This document shows, piece after piece, positions 12,401-21,646 of a DNA stretch of 64,000 nt. The position numbers and the translations under genes were made by a program. Under the pieces are notes generated by a model. That model was not told the origin of the DNA and ran no database searches. It saw only the letters and a program-made list of their open reading frames with translations. Within the stretch, counting starts at the first letter, position 1. The number at the start of each line of letters is the position of its first letter. The stretch comes from Prosopocoilus inquinatus (Eukaryota > Arthropoda > Insecta > Coleoptera > Lucanidae), in NCBI GenBank assembly GCA_036172665.1, contig CM069872.1:22051001-22115000 (forward strand), read 5' to 3'.

Positions 12401-12725
12401 ACATTACTTCTGGTAGTATACTAACTTCTGCACCGGAGTCAAGTTTCACTAGTATTTTCTTATCTTCCAGCAATAATTTCTGGCACCATTTTCTTTTCTT
12501 TGTTTCTTCATCACCAGCTCCAATGAAGTCAATGCTATCAATTACTAATTCTTCAACTTCTTTTTCTTCGATGTTTACTTCTTTGATGTTCCTAACTTTG
12601 CAACACACCTTAAAGTGATTCATTTTTTCACAGTTCATACACTTTTTGCCATAGGCTGGACACTGTTTCGGACCATGTATCTTGTCACATCTTCTGCACT
12701 TAAACTTTTCATTTTTTTTGTTCAA
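9420..12725 (-). CDS. pol polyprotein of element A, uninterrupted
   Basis: 1,101 codons. Domains in order: zinc knuckles (CRRCDKIHGPKQC.., residues 10-42); aspartic protease (KLDSGAEVSIL, 95-104); reverse transcriptase with the YFDD active site (373-376); RNase H (QCDASQNGLG, Asp 522; TDHKPLLG, Asp 583); integrase zinc finger (HESHFG at 738, CSIC at 771); integrase DDE core with Asp 802, Asp 855 (LCSDN) and Glu 889 (GQAERA); and a C-terminal tail ending RSGRIIQKPAKFKDF. It overlaps gag by 17 nt in a different frame at an A8 run, so expression would need a frameshift. In element B the same protein is fused in frame, so an indel in the A run is as likely as programmed shifting. All catalytic residues are present. 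Confidence 0.93.
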   Translation of the reverse strand: MNKKNEKFKCRRCDKIHGPKQCPAYGKKCMNCEKMNHFKVCCKVRNIKEVNIEEKEVEELVIDSIDFIGAGDEETKKRKWCQKLLLEDKKILVKLDSGAEVSILPEVMYNRLFKRKFKLETSNVILKACGNHTLNTLGYVDLKVRNSDKIIVESFYVVKDKNFPLLSGYACEELGLIKRIREVEKLDSSDTFIMANNDLFEGVGSFNEVCKINIDENVSPIANPPRRVPFEIKKKLKVTLNKLEKNEIITKVDKPEGWVSNLVIIEKKDNTLRLCLDPQNLNNVIKRPTNVLIPTIEEISEKMCGKRYFTVLDLKQGFWQVQLDKKSSDLCTFSTPFGCYKFKRLPFGLSMAPEYFQYLNSKNFNDIPGVIVYFDDILIIADSAEEHDDTLKQVLKRARQVGIKFNKNKVQYKQTSVKYLGHIFSETGMEIDKERVKALQAIKNPKNVKELQSILGMFNFLRQFIPNYSEITSPLRELLKKDIEFMWLSKHTETLEEMKKQISKAPILANFDTNKEIIIQCDASQNGLGCVLLQNSRPIYFASRTLNESEKDFAQIEKELLSIVFATQKYHNFIYGRKFKVLTDHKPLLGIMKKKIADIASNRIKKMRIKLMKYQIEMQYLPGKFMYVADLLSRSYLNETNEANEWLTEEVHSISLGLNITDEKRKEFQQATAEDEILSKLIHYQHQGWPKNKKDVEDKVKFYYKFLDQITVEDGLVFLNFRLIVPSTLRQFLLKLLHESHFGITKTKHRARQILYWPGMMNDIENLISCCSICEKFSNSKTKEPLKCHDIPDIPFNKVGCDLLDFRGVSYLTLQDYFSKWLEIIKLKNKTASEVITKLKNVFATHGIPKILCSDNMPFNSYEFKKFSKDYDFQIITSSPHYPKSNGQAERAVQIAKKLLKKSSETDMDLEICLLDYRNSPISGLHLSPVQILFSRRTRTKLPTHAKLLKPNVNNNKAHSLITKNQKDYKFYYDRNARKTSHKFQEGDNAIVLNDETKIWEPAKIITRFEQTPRSYIVQNQKGNIVRRNTIHLKPSANEFKIKTEDSDEIAITQQNNTHSKNESSTVTNKTPVSNNKNDVISSRSGRIIQKPAKFKDFIAY

Positions 12726-13320
12726 CTTTTTTATTTGTTTGTCTCATTGTTACTTTGTTGACTTCAACGCTTCTTTGATGTAAATCATTTATTTGAACTT
12801 TTGATACTTCAGCCGATCTACAATATTCTACTGCTTTTAATAGATCCAGTCCATCTGTACCCATGCGAAGTAGTCTCTCTTGCAAATTTCTATCGTGTAT
12901 ACCAATGACTATTCTGTCCCTAATCATTTGTTCATGAAGACAATCAAATTCACACGTCTTCGATAACTTTTTAACATCTGTTAAAAATTCCTCAAATTTT
13001 TCACCAGGATGTTAATACCGTTTAAAAAAATTGTATCTTTCATACACTATATTTTTCTTGGGGTTACAATAACCTTCAAATGCTTCAAATATTTTTTCTA
13101 GTTCCTTTTTGTCACCCTCTTCTAGCTTAAACGTATTGAACAGTTCAACACCTTCTTCACCAACTACGTTTAGGAGAATAGCTACTTGAGTTTCTGCATC
13201 TTTTTTATTTTTACCTGATGCTTTCATGAAAATTTCAAAATTCTGTCTGAACTTACGCCAGTTATCACTTAAATTTCCATGTAGATCTAGACTTTTCGGT
13301 GTTTTAATTCCTTCCGCCAT
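12709..13320 (-). pseudogene. gag of element A, one nonsense codon
   Basis: Starts ATG 13,320 (MAEGIKTPKSL) and resembles the gag start of element B: DNWRKFRQNFEIF matches the capsid-like RWKQRFELY region there. An in-frame TAA at 13,012-13,014 follows FKRY; the same frame then continues (FEEFLTDVKKL, MIRDRIVIGI, RNLQERLLR) to 12,709. In element B the equivalent region is open and fused to pol. At the end, the frame stops in a run of eight A (about 12,712-12,719) and pol takes over in another frame. The gag polyprotein would form the virus-like core. With the nonsense codon this copy probably needs help from another element, unless readthrough occurs. Confidence 0.85.
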
Positions 13321-13432
13321 TTTGCAGCTTCTTGTCCACGTGTTTCACAACTAAACGATATCTTCTTATATTTCATCCATCCCTTGATGAAATCTATTTT
13401 TAACCCTACACTGTTCGTTCATCGCAGCGCCA

Positions 13433-13644
13433 TGTTATACCTATTAGTAAAAGCACATTTTATATTTAATGTTTATTATTACTAATTCACAAGGTAGGTA
13501 TTAGAAACGTTATCATCAACATCTACTACTTGACTTGCTGCCATCTGTCATGTGTCTCTGTTGAAGTTGTCGATGGTCGATGTTCACGCTATTGCGTCCA
13601 CGCATTGTTGCCACTACACTTACAGTAACATTACATTCATTACA
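13433..13644 (-). repeat. 5' LTR of element A
   Basis: 212 bp; plus strand begins TGTTATACCT. It is next to the primer-binding site (complement of about 13,415-13,432, starting TGGCGCTGCG). The tRNA used was not identified. Confidence 0.95.
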
Positions 13645-14975
13645 CTTTCATAGATGCATAGATTTTGAAAAGGGTAAAATGTGTCAGAGTATGCTTTTTT
13701 TTACGTGGTTCAACAACATTCTGATTTTAAATAATTTGTCATTTTTGTTGAAGTTTTTGTTATCGGAAAACTGAAGAAGTGACAAAATCGACATATATCG
13801 GTCACGAGACATAACTTGTCCAAAAAATGGTGTAGCCAGTACTTTATTTGTAGTCCAATAATCCATAATTGCAAGTTTCTTTACTTGAGGCATAAGTAAT
13901 GACAAAGAAATGAATAGGTACATCTAATTTGCTTCGATATCAGACCACTTCTTTCATGTGATTGAGTTGTATTTTCTTTTTGATAGTAAAATAAATTTGA
14001 TTGATTCACAATGGCTGTTATAATTTCATCCGAAAAAAATATTTCAAAACATTGCAACACTGAAGGGTTATCTTGCAAGTTTTGAGCTGTACAACCAACA
14101 GCAATTTTATTGAAGAAATGTATTTTTGGTTGGAAGGCTGTCTGCTTCCAATTGAATCCGTGGTTTAATTTTTTTTTCTTGGCTGCAACTGGTACTAAAA
14201 GTACCATAAAGTGCGGTTTGTATTTTTGTAAATCATTTATTATTACCATTTACCATTTATAATACCTTTTTCATTGCCATCGTTATTCGAATCAGTGGAT
14301 GCTTCATCTTCTGAGTCGATATTTTCGATTACTGCATCACTTTCAGAGCCTGATGACCCGCTAAAATCATTTTCTTCATCACTAGCGTACAACAACTCTC
14401 AAGTTAGTCATCATTGAGATATTTTCGAGCTTTTGTTAATAAATTTACTTTATAACAAACAAAATCATCTCGCATACGTAACTGTCGCTTCAATTCTCAC
14501 TAACGCATAAACTGAAAACCGCATGCCCAATCGGAAAATCATGTTAGGGCCTGTTTAATTGTATTCCCACACGTCGAAATGATACCCGTGAACGCTCGGC
14601 TCCCGCAAGTAATGCATTAAAAACTTTTGCGTGAAAAGCCGTCTCCCGCGTGGCGGTTACGGACAATAGGGCGCGACCAGGGGCCTTATTCTGGAGTTCG
14701 CTCGAATAAAAGCACGTGCGAGAGTGACGTCATTTTCTCTTGAGAAATTTAGACGCTATTCTGGAAAGTCGCACGCGAAAATATACGAACGATCGTCACT
14801 CGTCTTGTTACGAGTGCATGTTATCGCTCGCAAACGCATATTCGCTTGAAAATTGAATAACTCGTTGGCTACAGTTGGCGAATGGCGCTGAGTATATTGA
14901 CAGATTCTGCCTTGCTTTTATTGTTATTACAGATTTTAGCAATTATATTGTGTGTGGTGTGATAAAGTAACTATT

Positions 14976-16367
14976 ATGGCAAACTTTGATGAAATTATCA
15001 AGTTAGCCGGTGCTGCAGTGCTTGAAGAAAATGAAATAGCAGTAGATCAACAACGTAACAGAAAATTTAGAAAGCGAGAAAATGCATTTGAATTACCTGA
15101 CAGACAATTTATAAATATATTTCGTGTTTCTAAAGATTTAGCACGTAATATTATTGAATTAGTTAGTGAGTATGTACAGCCCGCTTCAAGAAGTTCAGCA
15201 TTAGATGTGCAAACGAAGGTAAGAAATCAATACAGAGATAAAAAAATATATTATTTTAACATTGTGTAGGTTTTAACAGCTCTAAGATTTTTTGGATGTG
15301 GTAGCTACCAACAAGATATGGCAAGCAATCTCTTCGTTGCTGTTTCACAAGCATCAGTTTCGAGGTCTATTGCAGAAGTTGTAGATGCTTTGAATCAGCC
15401 AGCTATATTTGCTGCCTGGATACAGTTTCCGCGGAACATTGAGGAACTGCAAATCATACGCAATCAGTATGTCATTATAATAAGAAAGAAATAATTAATA
15501 GCAACACTATATTTTTCAGGTTTTACAATACTTTTGGGTTTCCGGGTGTTATAGGGTGTATAGATTGCACTCATGTAGCAATTATTGCGCCGTCCACTAA
15601 TCATATAAACTATCCTGAAAATATATATGTAAACAGGAGAAACTATCATTCTATTAATGTTCAATTGGTAAGAAGCATTCATGTCCTCAAAACATATTTA
15701 TAATTGAATTCATTACAGATATGTGATAGCAGAATGAAGATTTTGAATATAAATGCCAGATTTCCTGGGAGTACCAATGATGTATTTATTTGGAACAATT
15801 CGAATGTAAAAAATGTAGTGATGGAACTTTACAGAAGACAACCCAATACATTTTATCTGTTAGGTAAGTATTGATTAACTGTGAAATACTGTAATTGATA
15901 TAAACATTTTACAGTAGTAGTAATGATTCAATTTAAATTCAGGTGATTCTGGCTATCCTCTTCGACCATGGCTGCTAACACCATTAGAAGAAAATCCACA
16001 GCCTGATACACCAGAAGCTGCATACAACCGATGTCACCAAACAACACGTTGTATTATAGAAAGATGCAATGGGCTCCTGAAAATGAGATTTAGGTGTTTA
16101 CTCAAACATCGTGTGCTTCATTATGCTCCAGAAATGGCATCGAAAATTATCAATGCCTGTTCAGTGTTGCATAATATGTGTATCGAGCACAATATCCCAG
16201 AACCAGATCCACAAGATATTGAAAATGGTAATGATATTGATTTAGGTTTACTACCAAATGACGAAGGCCATAATGAGAATGCAGTGGGAAGAAGAGTTAA
16301 CATTCACCTAGTAAATGGTCGAAGGCTACAGAGACAATTAATAAGAAATTATTTTCTTAGAAGATAA
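14976..16367 (+). CDS. Harbinger transposase (HARBI1-like), spliced, intact
   Basis: Exons 14,976-15,218, 15,270-15,466, 15,520-15,667, 15,719-15,863 and 15,943-16,367; the introns are 51, 53, 51 and 79 bp, all GT-AG. The phases join correctly and give 385 residues, a normal HARBI1 length. The catalytic acids of the DDE nuclease are present: Asp162 (GCIDCTH), Asp217 (FPGSTND) and Glu284 (RCIIERCNG). The GDSGYPLRPW motif spans the exon 4/5 junction. I chose ATG 14,976 because it opens MANFDEIIKLAG; an upstream GTG at 14,952 is less likely. It is 3' to 3' with the partner gene at 16,743. The enzyme should cut the 30-bp ends and target 3-bp sites in the nucleus, with the partner protein. Confidence 0.92.
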
Positions 16368-16742
16368 TTTTATTGTGAAACCATACACAATATCAAAGGA
16401 ACATGCATAAAATATTGTTTTGTTTTCAAAATACATTCATTACTTATGTAAGGAAAGAAATAATCATATGTACTTGAACAACTGCAAAAATAGATTCAAT
16501 AGTTAATGTTTCGTTATCTGTTTGGCAACTTCTTTACAATAAGACCAATAATATGTAAAGTGGCATGTCTGCTACTGAACTGATTTTTACAACTGTTATT
16601 GAAATACAGATCTTGTCTAATAATGTATAGTTTTAATTGCTTTATTAAATTTTATTTTACTATTTTAATTACAAACTTACAGTATATTGTACCTCTGTAA
16701 ATAGAAATAATATGGAAATAAATGTATATATAATGCACATGA

Positions 16743-17998
16743 TTATTTCTCAATTAAATATTCCAATGCAATGGCAATTCTTTCTTTCACATGAACATCT
16801 CTCTCTTTAGAAGCAGCAATTCGTTCCAGGATTTCTAGCTTCTTTTGTAAATACTGTTTCTTAATATATAATTTTTCAGCAGAGAGTTCTGCCAATTTCT
16901 CGGTAGCGTTTATTGAATTTTGGAGGCGTTTTCTACGTTTTACGTTTGGGGTCCATGTATGTGCTAAAAAAATATTTTTTTTTTAAATATCGAATATCTA
17001 AAATCAAATTATAAATCTATTATTTTAACTTACACAACTCTATAACTGAAATCATTGTGATATTATACATATTATAGAAATTAAATTACCAAAATGTAAT
17101 AACATGATTTATCAGTAAAGCAATCATAACTTACTGATAGTAATTGATGAAATACTCTAAGAGAAATTACCTGTATTACTCATGCTATTAGATGAAGGTG
17201 TTGGTTCTTTATTAGTTGTAAAGCCACATGTTTGTGTACTACTTGAAGGTGTTGGTTCTTTATTGGTAGTAAAGCCACATGTTTGTGTACTAGATGAAGG
17301 TTCTGGTTCTTTATTGGTAATTAAGCCATGTTTTTCTACAGTGTAATCATGATCTAAAAAATCACCAAAAAAGTAGATATTGAATAAAGTCCTTGTTTCG
17401 AATTATGTACCCATTTCAGTTATTATTTGCAGATTAGATGGTAAGTTGTCATCTATTACTTGTGGTAGCATTTCAATGAAATCCTGTCAAAAAATTACAA
17501 AATCATAAATTCGCTTTATTAACTCTAATAAAACTTACAAATTCAACAGTTGATTCAGCTGTTTGTGAGTGCCCTTCAACTGCAACTTGAGAAATTAATG
17601 AGAGAATTTTGTCCTCATCATGCGAGATTTCATCTATAAGCGGAGGGCCACCTCCTGTCCCAGAAGCATGCTTAACACATAATGCCTTTTTTTGTTTAGC
17701 CTTGCTTCTAAGGTCTTGCCAAGTCTAAAAAAAATTATTTGAGAAGTAATACTCGGTACCTTAATTTGATTTTTAAGGTTATATTTTAAAATGTACTTAC
17801 TTTTCTCCACTGATGCCTTTCTTTTTGTGCTCCCGGTATTGCATTTAATATTGCACTTATATCCTCCCACTGCTTTTGTCCATCTTTTTTAGTAAATGAA
17901 CTACTGAATCGACCACTTACTAATTGTTCATTTTTTCTCATAAGTTCGATTAAATTGTTTTTTTGCGAAGTAGAAATATGAGTACTTTTCTTATTCAT
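16743..17998 (-). CDS. Myb/SANT-like Harbinger partner protein, spliced, intact
   Basis: Exons 17,998-17,801, 17,724-17,539, 17,483-17,411, 17,353-17,171 and 16,963-16,743. All junctions are GT-AG and the phases agree, giving 286 residues. The N-terminal trihelix Myb/SANT-like domain spans exons 1-2 (LIELMRKNEQLVSGRF; WEDISAILNAI; W in TWQDLRSKAKQKK; TGGGP at its end). Exon 4 encodes a threefold repeat of NKEPxPSSSTQTCGFTT-like units. The last exon is a charged helix (EKLYIKKQYLQKKLEILER) that looks like a coiled coil. A 12-nt stretch at 17,045-17,034, with its own acceptor and GTAAGT donor, could be an optional in-frame microexon. In known Harbingers this protein binds the element ends and carries the transposase to the nucleus. 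Confidence 0.85.
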
Positions 17999-18630
17999 TT
18001 TAAAAAAAATAATTATATTTATGTATGATAAGGTCTTTACTTCATGAAATTTCCGAACGAAATATTCAAGTTTCTGTTATGCATATAACTACCTAACTAC
18101 CTCCTTTTCGGAAAAACATCTGTGCTACACGTGTTGTAAAATTTATGCCGCATTTTTGTTTGAATACTATTGGTTACGTTCAAAGGAAGTCGCGTGAAAT
18201 AATCACCGACTCATAGTACGCACTCGAAAGTGATATTTTCTATTCGACTGCTGCTCAAGAATACGAATTTCACGATTTCATCTTTCTCACACGAATCTTA
18301 CCGCTCGAAAATATTCACATGCGACTTTATTCGAGCGAACTCCAGAATAAGGCCCCAGTAGGCCGCGGCCGATAGGGCGCAGCCGGTTGGACGCGCTACG
18401 CTAAGGCGCGAAAACAGTAGGGCACGAAGACACTAGGACGCCGAAATTGTTCAAATGAAAATGAAAACAGAATAATGTGTTCCTATGATAATCTTTATTT
18501 AATTAACATAATACGATAGAATCAGGAATATATTATACATACATAACAATACAAAATAATTATGGGTTCATTTCATAATTGTGAGAACTTCAACGTAGAA
18601 ATTCTACAGAATTCTTGTTATTATAGTCTT

Positions 18631-19982
18631 CTATAAGTTTCTTGATCCTTGAGTCAGCCAGCAGGTACTTGTTCTTTTTTGCTGGAGGTTCATTACAGCA
18701 ACTAATTGCTCAAAAAACATGTCCCTCCCTCGCTGAATCATTTTCAAGCTATCAATGAGCTTCCAAATTGTTGGGTGATTTATGCTGAGTTCTGTCTGTA
18801 AGCGCCTGTGTGCCGCTTCGGCATGATTATTTGTCCTGTCTATGTTATACAGAACACGATTGTAAACAGACCACATCTCTGGTTTAAAAATTGCGGGTCT
18901 TCTCCCATTGCCACGATGATTCAGACGTCCTACATAATAATCTTCGAACCATTGCAGTAATGGCTCCAATTCTGCAGGTAATATATGTGATAAGTCATCA
19001 ATTGCGGTATCCAAGTCTCCTACGGGTACAAATGCCAAGGATGTTATCATACGCGCTTGCAGCGCAAAATCTGCATCGTTATTGTATCGGCCTAATAAAT
19101 GAAGTTCAGCCAAATGTTTTCCTAAGTTTTTCGTTAAATGGAACAAGCATCCCAGAATTTCGGCATTTGGAACTGCATCCTTAAAAGCATTAATGGCGGC
19201 CAACTCAAAATCACACGAAATTTTTTCTGGGTTTAAAGGTCCCATATTTTTAAGGAAATTAATCATCTTTGTGTAGGTGACAGCTTGTTTATTTGGTAGT
19301 AGTGCGTAGGCCACAGGATGAACTCCGCCAAACCTTTCTGCCATTAGCACATATATTTGGTGGAAAATTTGTGGTGCCGTAGAAAAGGTTCCATCGACGT
19401 ACCAATGCTTTGATGGTACCAAGATCTCATGAATGTTTCTTTTTCTGCCAAATATTAATTAATTAATTAATTAATTCTCTCCGCTTCTGGTCCGCTATCT
19501 GCTAACAGAAAGTTGTCTGTTGTGCCATTTGCTACAAATGTTTTAAATTCTTCGGGAATAATTAAATCTTCAACCCGCAACGGAACTGGAGGTGCAGCAT
19601 TGATTTGATTCCTCTTCCTGCGCACCATCTTCTTTAAAGCGAGTTGATTAGGTAAAGCTGCTTGGACAGCCTGAGACAAATTCGCCTCATTGAGACAACT
19701 GTTAATAATTTGGCATGTTTGCTCCGTAGTTTCACCAGCACGAATTTTCATTTTACCACGGGCAATATCGGCCTCCACTTTTGCTGCATTGCTGTCATGG
19801 GAATGATTGTGAATTTCTTTAACAATCATACCTTCTGATGTATGAATACGACGTTTGCAACCACTGTTCTTTTGTTCGCATCGCCAAAATTCTTTTGTTC
19901 CACAGGCACTAAGCCTATCGAAAACGTAACAGTATCCGTTGTTATGAAATTTCCTTTTTCCTTTTCGAGAAAACACTTCCAT
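18631..19982 (-). pseudogene. MULE transposase with FLYWCH finger, one frame break
   Basis: The N-terminal part (ATG 19,982 to about 19,480) is a FLYWCH-type zinc finger: FHNNGYCYVFDRLSACGTKEFWRC (shown in part), CKRRIHT, and a HNHSHD end. After the break comes the MULE transposase domain: HWYVDGTFSTAP (first Asp), CDFELAAINAF (second Asp), GCLFHLTKN (CxxH-type motif), then NNHAEAAHRRL, with a stop at 18,631. The parts are separated by a (TTAA)n-type microsatellite (19,453-19,476) that puts stops in the frame right where relatives read continuously; the other frame (LIFGRKRNIHEIL) is the expected continuation. So a repeat expansion or slippage disabled an otherwise complete gene. It lies in the MULE, antisense to the Harbinger transposase. 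Confidence 0.85.
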
Positions 19983-20144
19983 TTGGCACAATCACTCAAA
20001 ATAACTGATCACAAAAAAGAACTCAAAACACAACAACCGTGAGTGCGAATGTGTGCAGAAATGAGCTCTCTATCGAAGTATATTCTTTTTATAATAAAAT
20101 CTGGGCATTACAAATTACCATTCAACCAATCACAGAAGGTTTCA

Positions 20145-20480
20145 CAGTTTAACAATAATGAGATTGCGGAATGTACCTACGGGGATGATTGACGATAAGT
20201 CGACCATAACAAACAGCTTAACGATACTGCCATTTTGGAATGTACCTACATAATCAGGGGATGTTTGACGATCCGTCGACAATAACAAACAGTTTAACGA
20301 TAATGAGTTTCTGGAATGTACCTGGGGATTATTGACGATCAGTCAACAATAACAAACAAAATTCTCAAAATACCCATTTACGAAGAAAAACTCTGCCACT
20401 TGATTTTGAATGTGTTCGTGATTTTATTGGGAACGAGTGTACCTACGTAATCAGGGGATGATAGACAACAATGAGTTTCT
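20145..20480. repeat. Subterminal tandem repeats of the MULE, ~70-76 bp unit
   Basis: Three consecutive copies start at about 20,147, 20,213 and 20,289, with a partial fourth near 20,440. Shared pieces are TTAACGATAATGAG, GGAATGTACCT, GGGGATGATTGACGAT and CGACAATAACAAAC. The units differ by short indels (CATAATCAG present or absent). They lie between the transposase start and the GC-rich right end. Confidence 0.8.
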
Positions 20481-20484
20481 AAAC

Positions 20485-20601
20485 AAACTCGCGCCGTAGC
20501 GGACTCGCGTCGTAACGGACTCGTGCCGTAGCGTCTTCGCGCCCTAGAAGCGGCGCCCATTTGGCCGCGCCCTGATGGCGGCGCCCAAATATCCGGATCC
20601 G
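20485..20601. repeat. Right MULE end, degenerate ~16-bp GC-rich units
   Basis: Successive units such as CGCGCCGTAGCGGACT, CGCGTCGTAACGGACT, CGTGCCGTAGCGTCTT and CGCGCCCTAGAAG. The left MULE end (14,654-14,680 plus 18,356-18,450) carries the inverted counterpart, for example TAGGGCACGAAGACAC. Confidence 0.75.
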
Positions 20602-20699
20602 TCCCGCGTGGTGTACATACGTTTTGCGGGTTTACCCGGTTCCCGCAATGAAAGGGTTAATAGACTTGTACTTGCTTATTCATGTTTTTAATCTATTAT

Positions 20700-20875
20700 T
20701 TACTTGTTCAGTACAAAGTGAAGGCCATGTTTAGACATAACTTTGGGAATATCGTTATAAATCGCCAATTTCTTGTATCGAGGATTTGTGAAATATGTCT
20801 GCCTTTCTTTAAATTGTTGTAGTAATAATATAGTCTGGGCATGATTCCACATATTTTTCTCTTGAAAGTCTGCCC
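20700..20875 (-). pseudogene. Myb/SANT-like domain fragment
   Basis: One open stretch reading right to left: WNHAQTILLLQQFKERQ, NPRYKKLAIYNDIPKVMSKH, ending with a TAA at 20,700-20,702. The W...L.L...ER...F...P..KK..I...I...M...G spacing fits a trihelix Myb/SANT-like DNA-binding domain, common in insect transposon genes. No further exons were recognised. Confidence 0.5.
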
Positions 20876-20959
20876 CCTCACTACTTTCAGTAACATCGTC
20901 ATCGTTGGCGTTTTTATTAATGTTGAGTTACAGCACCCTACATTAATTTTATACATCAA

Positions 20960-21520
20960 GTTAGTTTAAAAAACAAATATATTCTGTTAAAGATAAAGGG
21001 CGTCTTATGTGGTACAAAACAATAGGTTATGGACCCAGTTCACGAAATTGTCCATATTCGAATGTAATTTGAAGACAGAAAGTTCAAGTTTGAAGTAACA
21101 CTTGTGGTGCCTAATTTTCCACATCGAGGTTGGTCCTTTCCTTGTGCTTTAATCTGATTGAGACTGAGGTAAAAGATGGACAAATTAAAAGGCTTTACCA
21201 TTCAGAAATTTAATGTTATTGTTTTCTTACGTTTCTGTATTTATAATATAATTGAAAAGCGGAGTCTTTCTACAATTCTTTTCATTTTCTTCACTCACGA
21301 CCGGTTTCGTCGTCTTATCGACATTTTCGAGTGATAACTATAAATCAAAAATATATTATATATATATAATATATTATAAATAACTTAATTATTACTAAAA
21401 TTACAAAACCTTTAAACTTACATCAATTGTTTCTAAACATTAAGTCTAAAATAATTTTATTTTTTATTGTATAATATAAGAAAATAATATAGTGTATGTT
21501 TGTTCTGTGTATGATAGTTA
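20960..21520. other. No gene seen; short AT microsatellite
   Basis: AT-rich spacer. Only an (AT)n-like stretch at about 21,352-21,378 stands out. At 21,522 a TATACAGGGTGTTC motif looks like a Tc1/mariner-type end. Confidence 0.5.
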
Positions 21521-21646
21521 TATACAGGGTGTTCTTTTACTGTGTGCAAAAAAAAAACCTCAGTATAAGTACGTGAAATACTACCTTCTGCGCGTATTTT
21601 CGGGTGGCGATTCATAGTCAAAAAAATTCGGAGGTTCCACTGTTTG

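Larger units (their letters stand above)
9151..13644 (-). mobile_element. Ty3-type LTR retrotransposon A, full length
   Basis: Two 212-bp LTRs (9,151-9,362 and 13,433-13,644) differ at only 2 positions by my reading, and are flanked by the 5-bp duplication CTTTC (9,146-9,150 and 13,645-13,649). In the coding direction (minus) the 5' LTR is followed by a primer-binding site beginning TGGCGCTGCG, and the 3' LTR is preceded by a purine tract (complement of 9,363-9,383). It is inserted in the piggyBac transposase. Low LTR divergence indicates a recent insertion. Related to element B at 29.5-34.2 kb: same gene order, same PBS start, clear protein similarity. Confidence 0.95.
14681..18355. mobile_element. 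PIF/Harbinger element, complete
   Basis: Perfect 30-bp inverted repeats (14,681-14,710 begins GGGCCTTATTCTGGAGTTCG; its complement ends at 18,355) and a 3-bp duplication CAG (14,678-14,680 and 18,356-18,358), the size expected for this superfamily. It is 3,675 bp and carries two convergent genes: the transposase on plus (14,976-16,367, five exons) and a Myb/SANT-like protein on minus (17,998-16,743, five exons). Both are open across every exon with consistent phases and GT-AG junctions, so the copy may still be active. Confidence 0.93.
14654..20601. mobile_element. MULE (Mutator-like) element with tandem-repeat TIRs
   Basis: The ends read inward CGGTTACGGACAATAGGGCGC (left, split here as CGGTTACGG + ACAATAGGGCGC) and CGGATCCGGATATTTGGGCGC (right), matching at most positions. 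They are flanked by a perfect 10-bp duplication TCCCGCGTGG at 14,644-14,653 and 20,602-20,611, in the MULE size range. Each end consists of degenerate GC-rich units of about 16 bp (TAGGGCGCGAAGACAC-like). The transposase is on the minus strand at 18.6-20.0 kb. The Harbinger at 14,681-18,355 is inserted 27 bp inside the left end. Without it the MULE is about 2.27 kb. The MULE itself lies in the terminal region of the piggyBac element. Confidence 0.8.
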
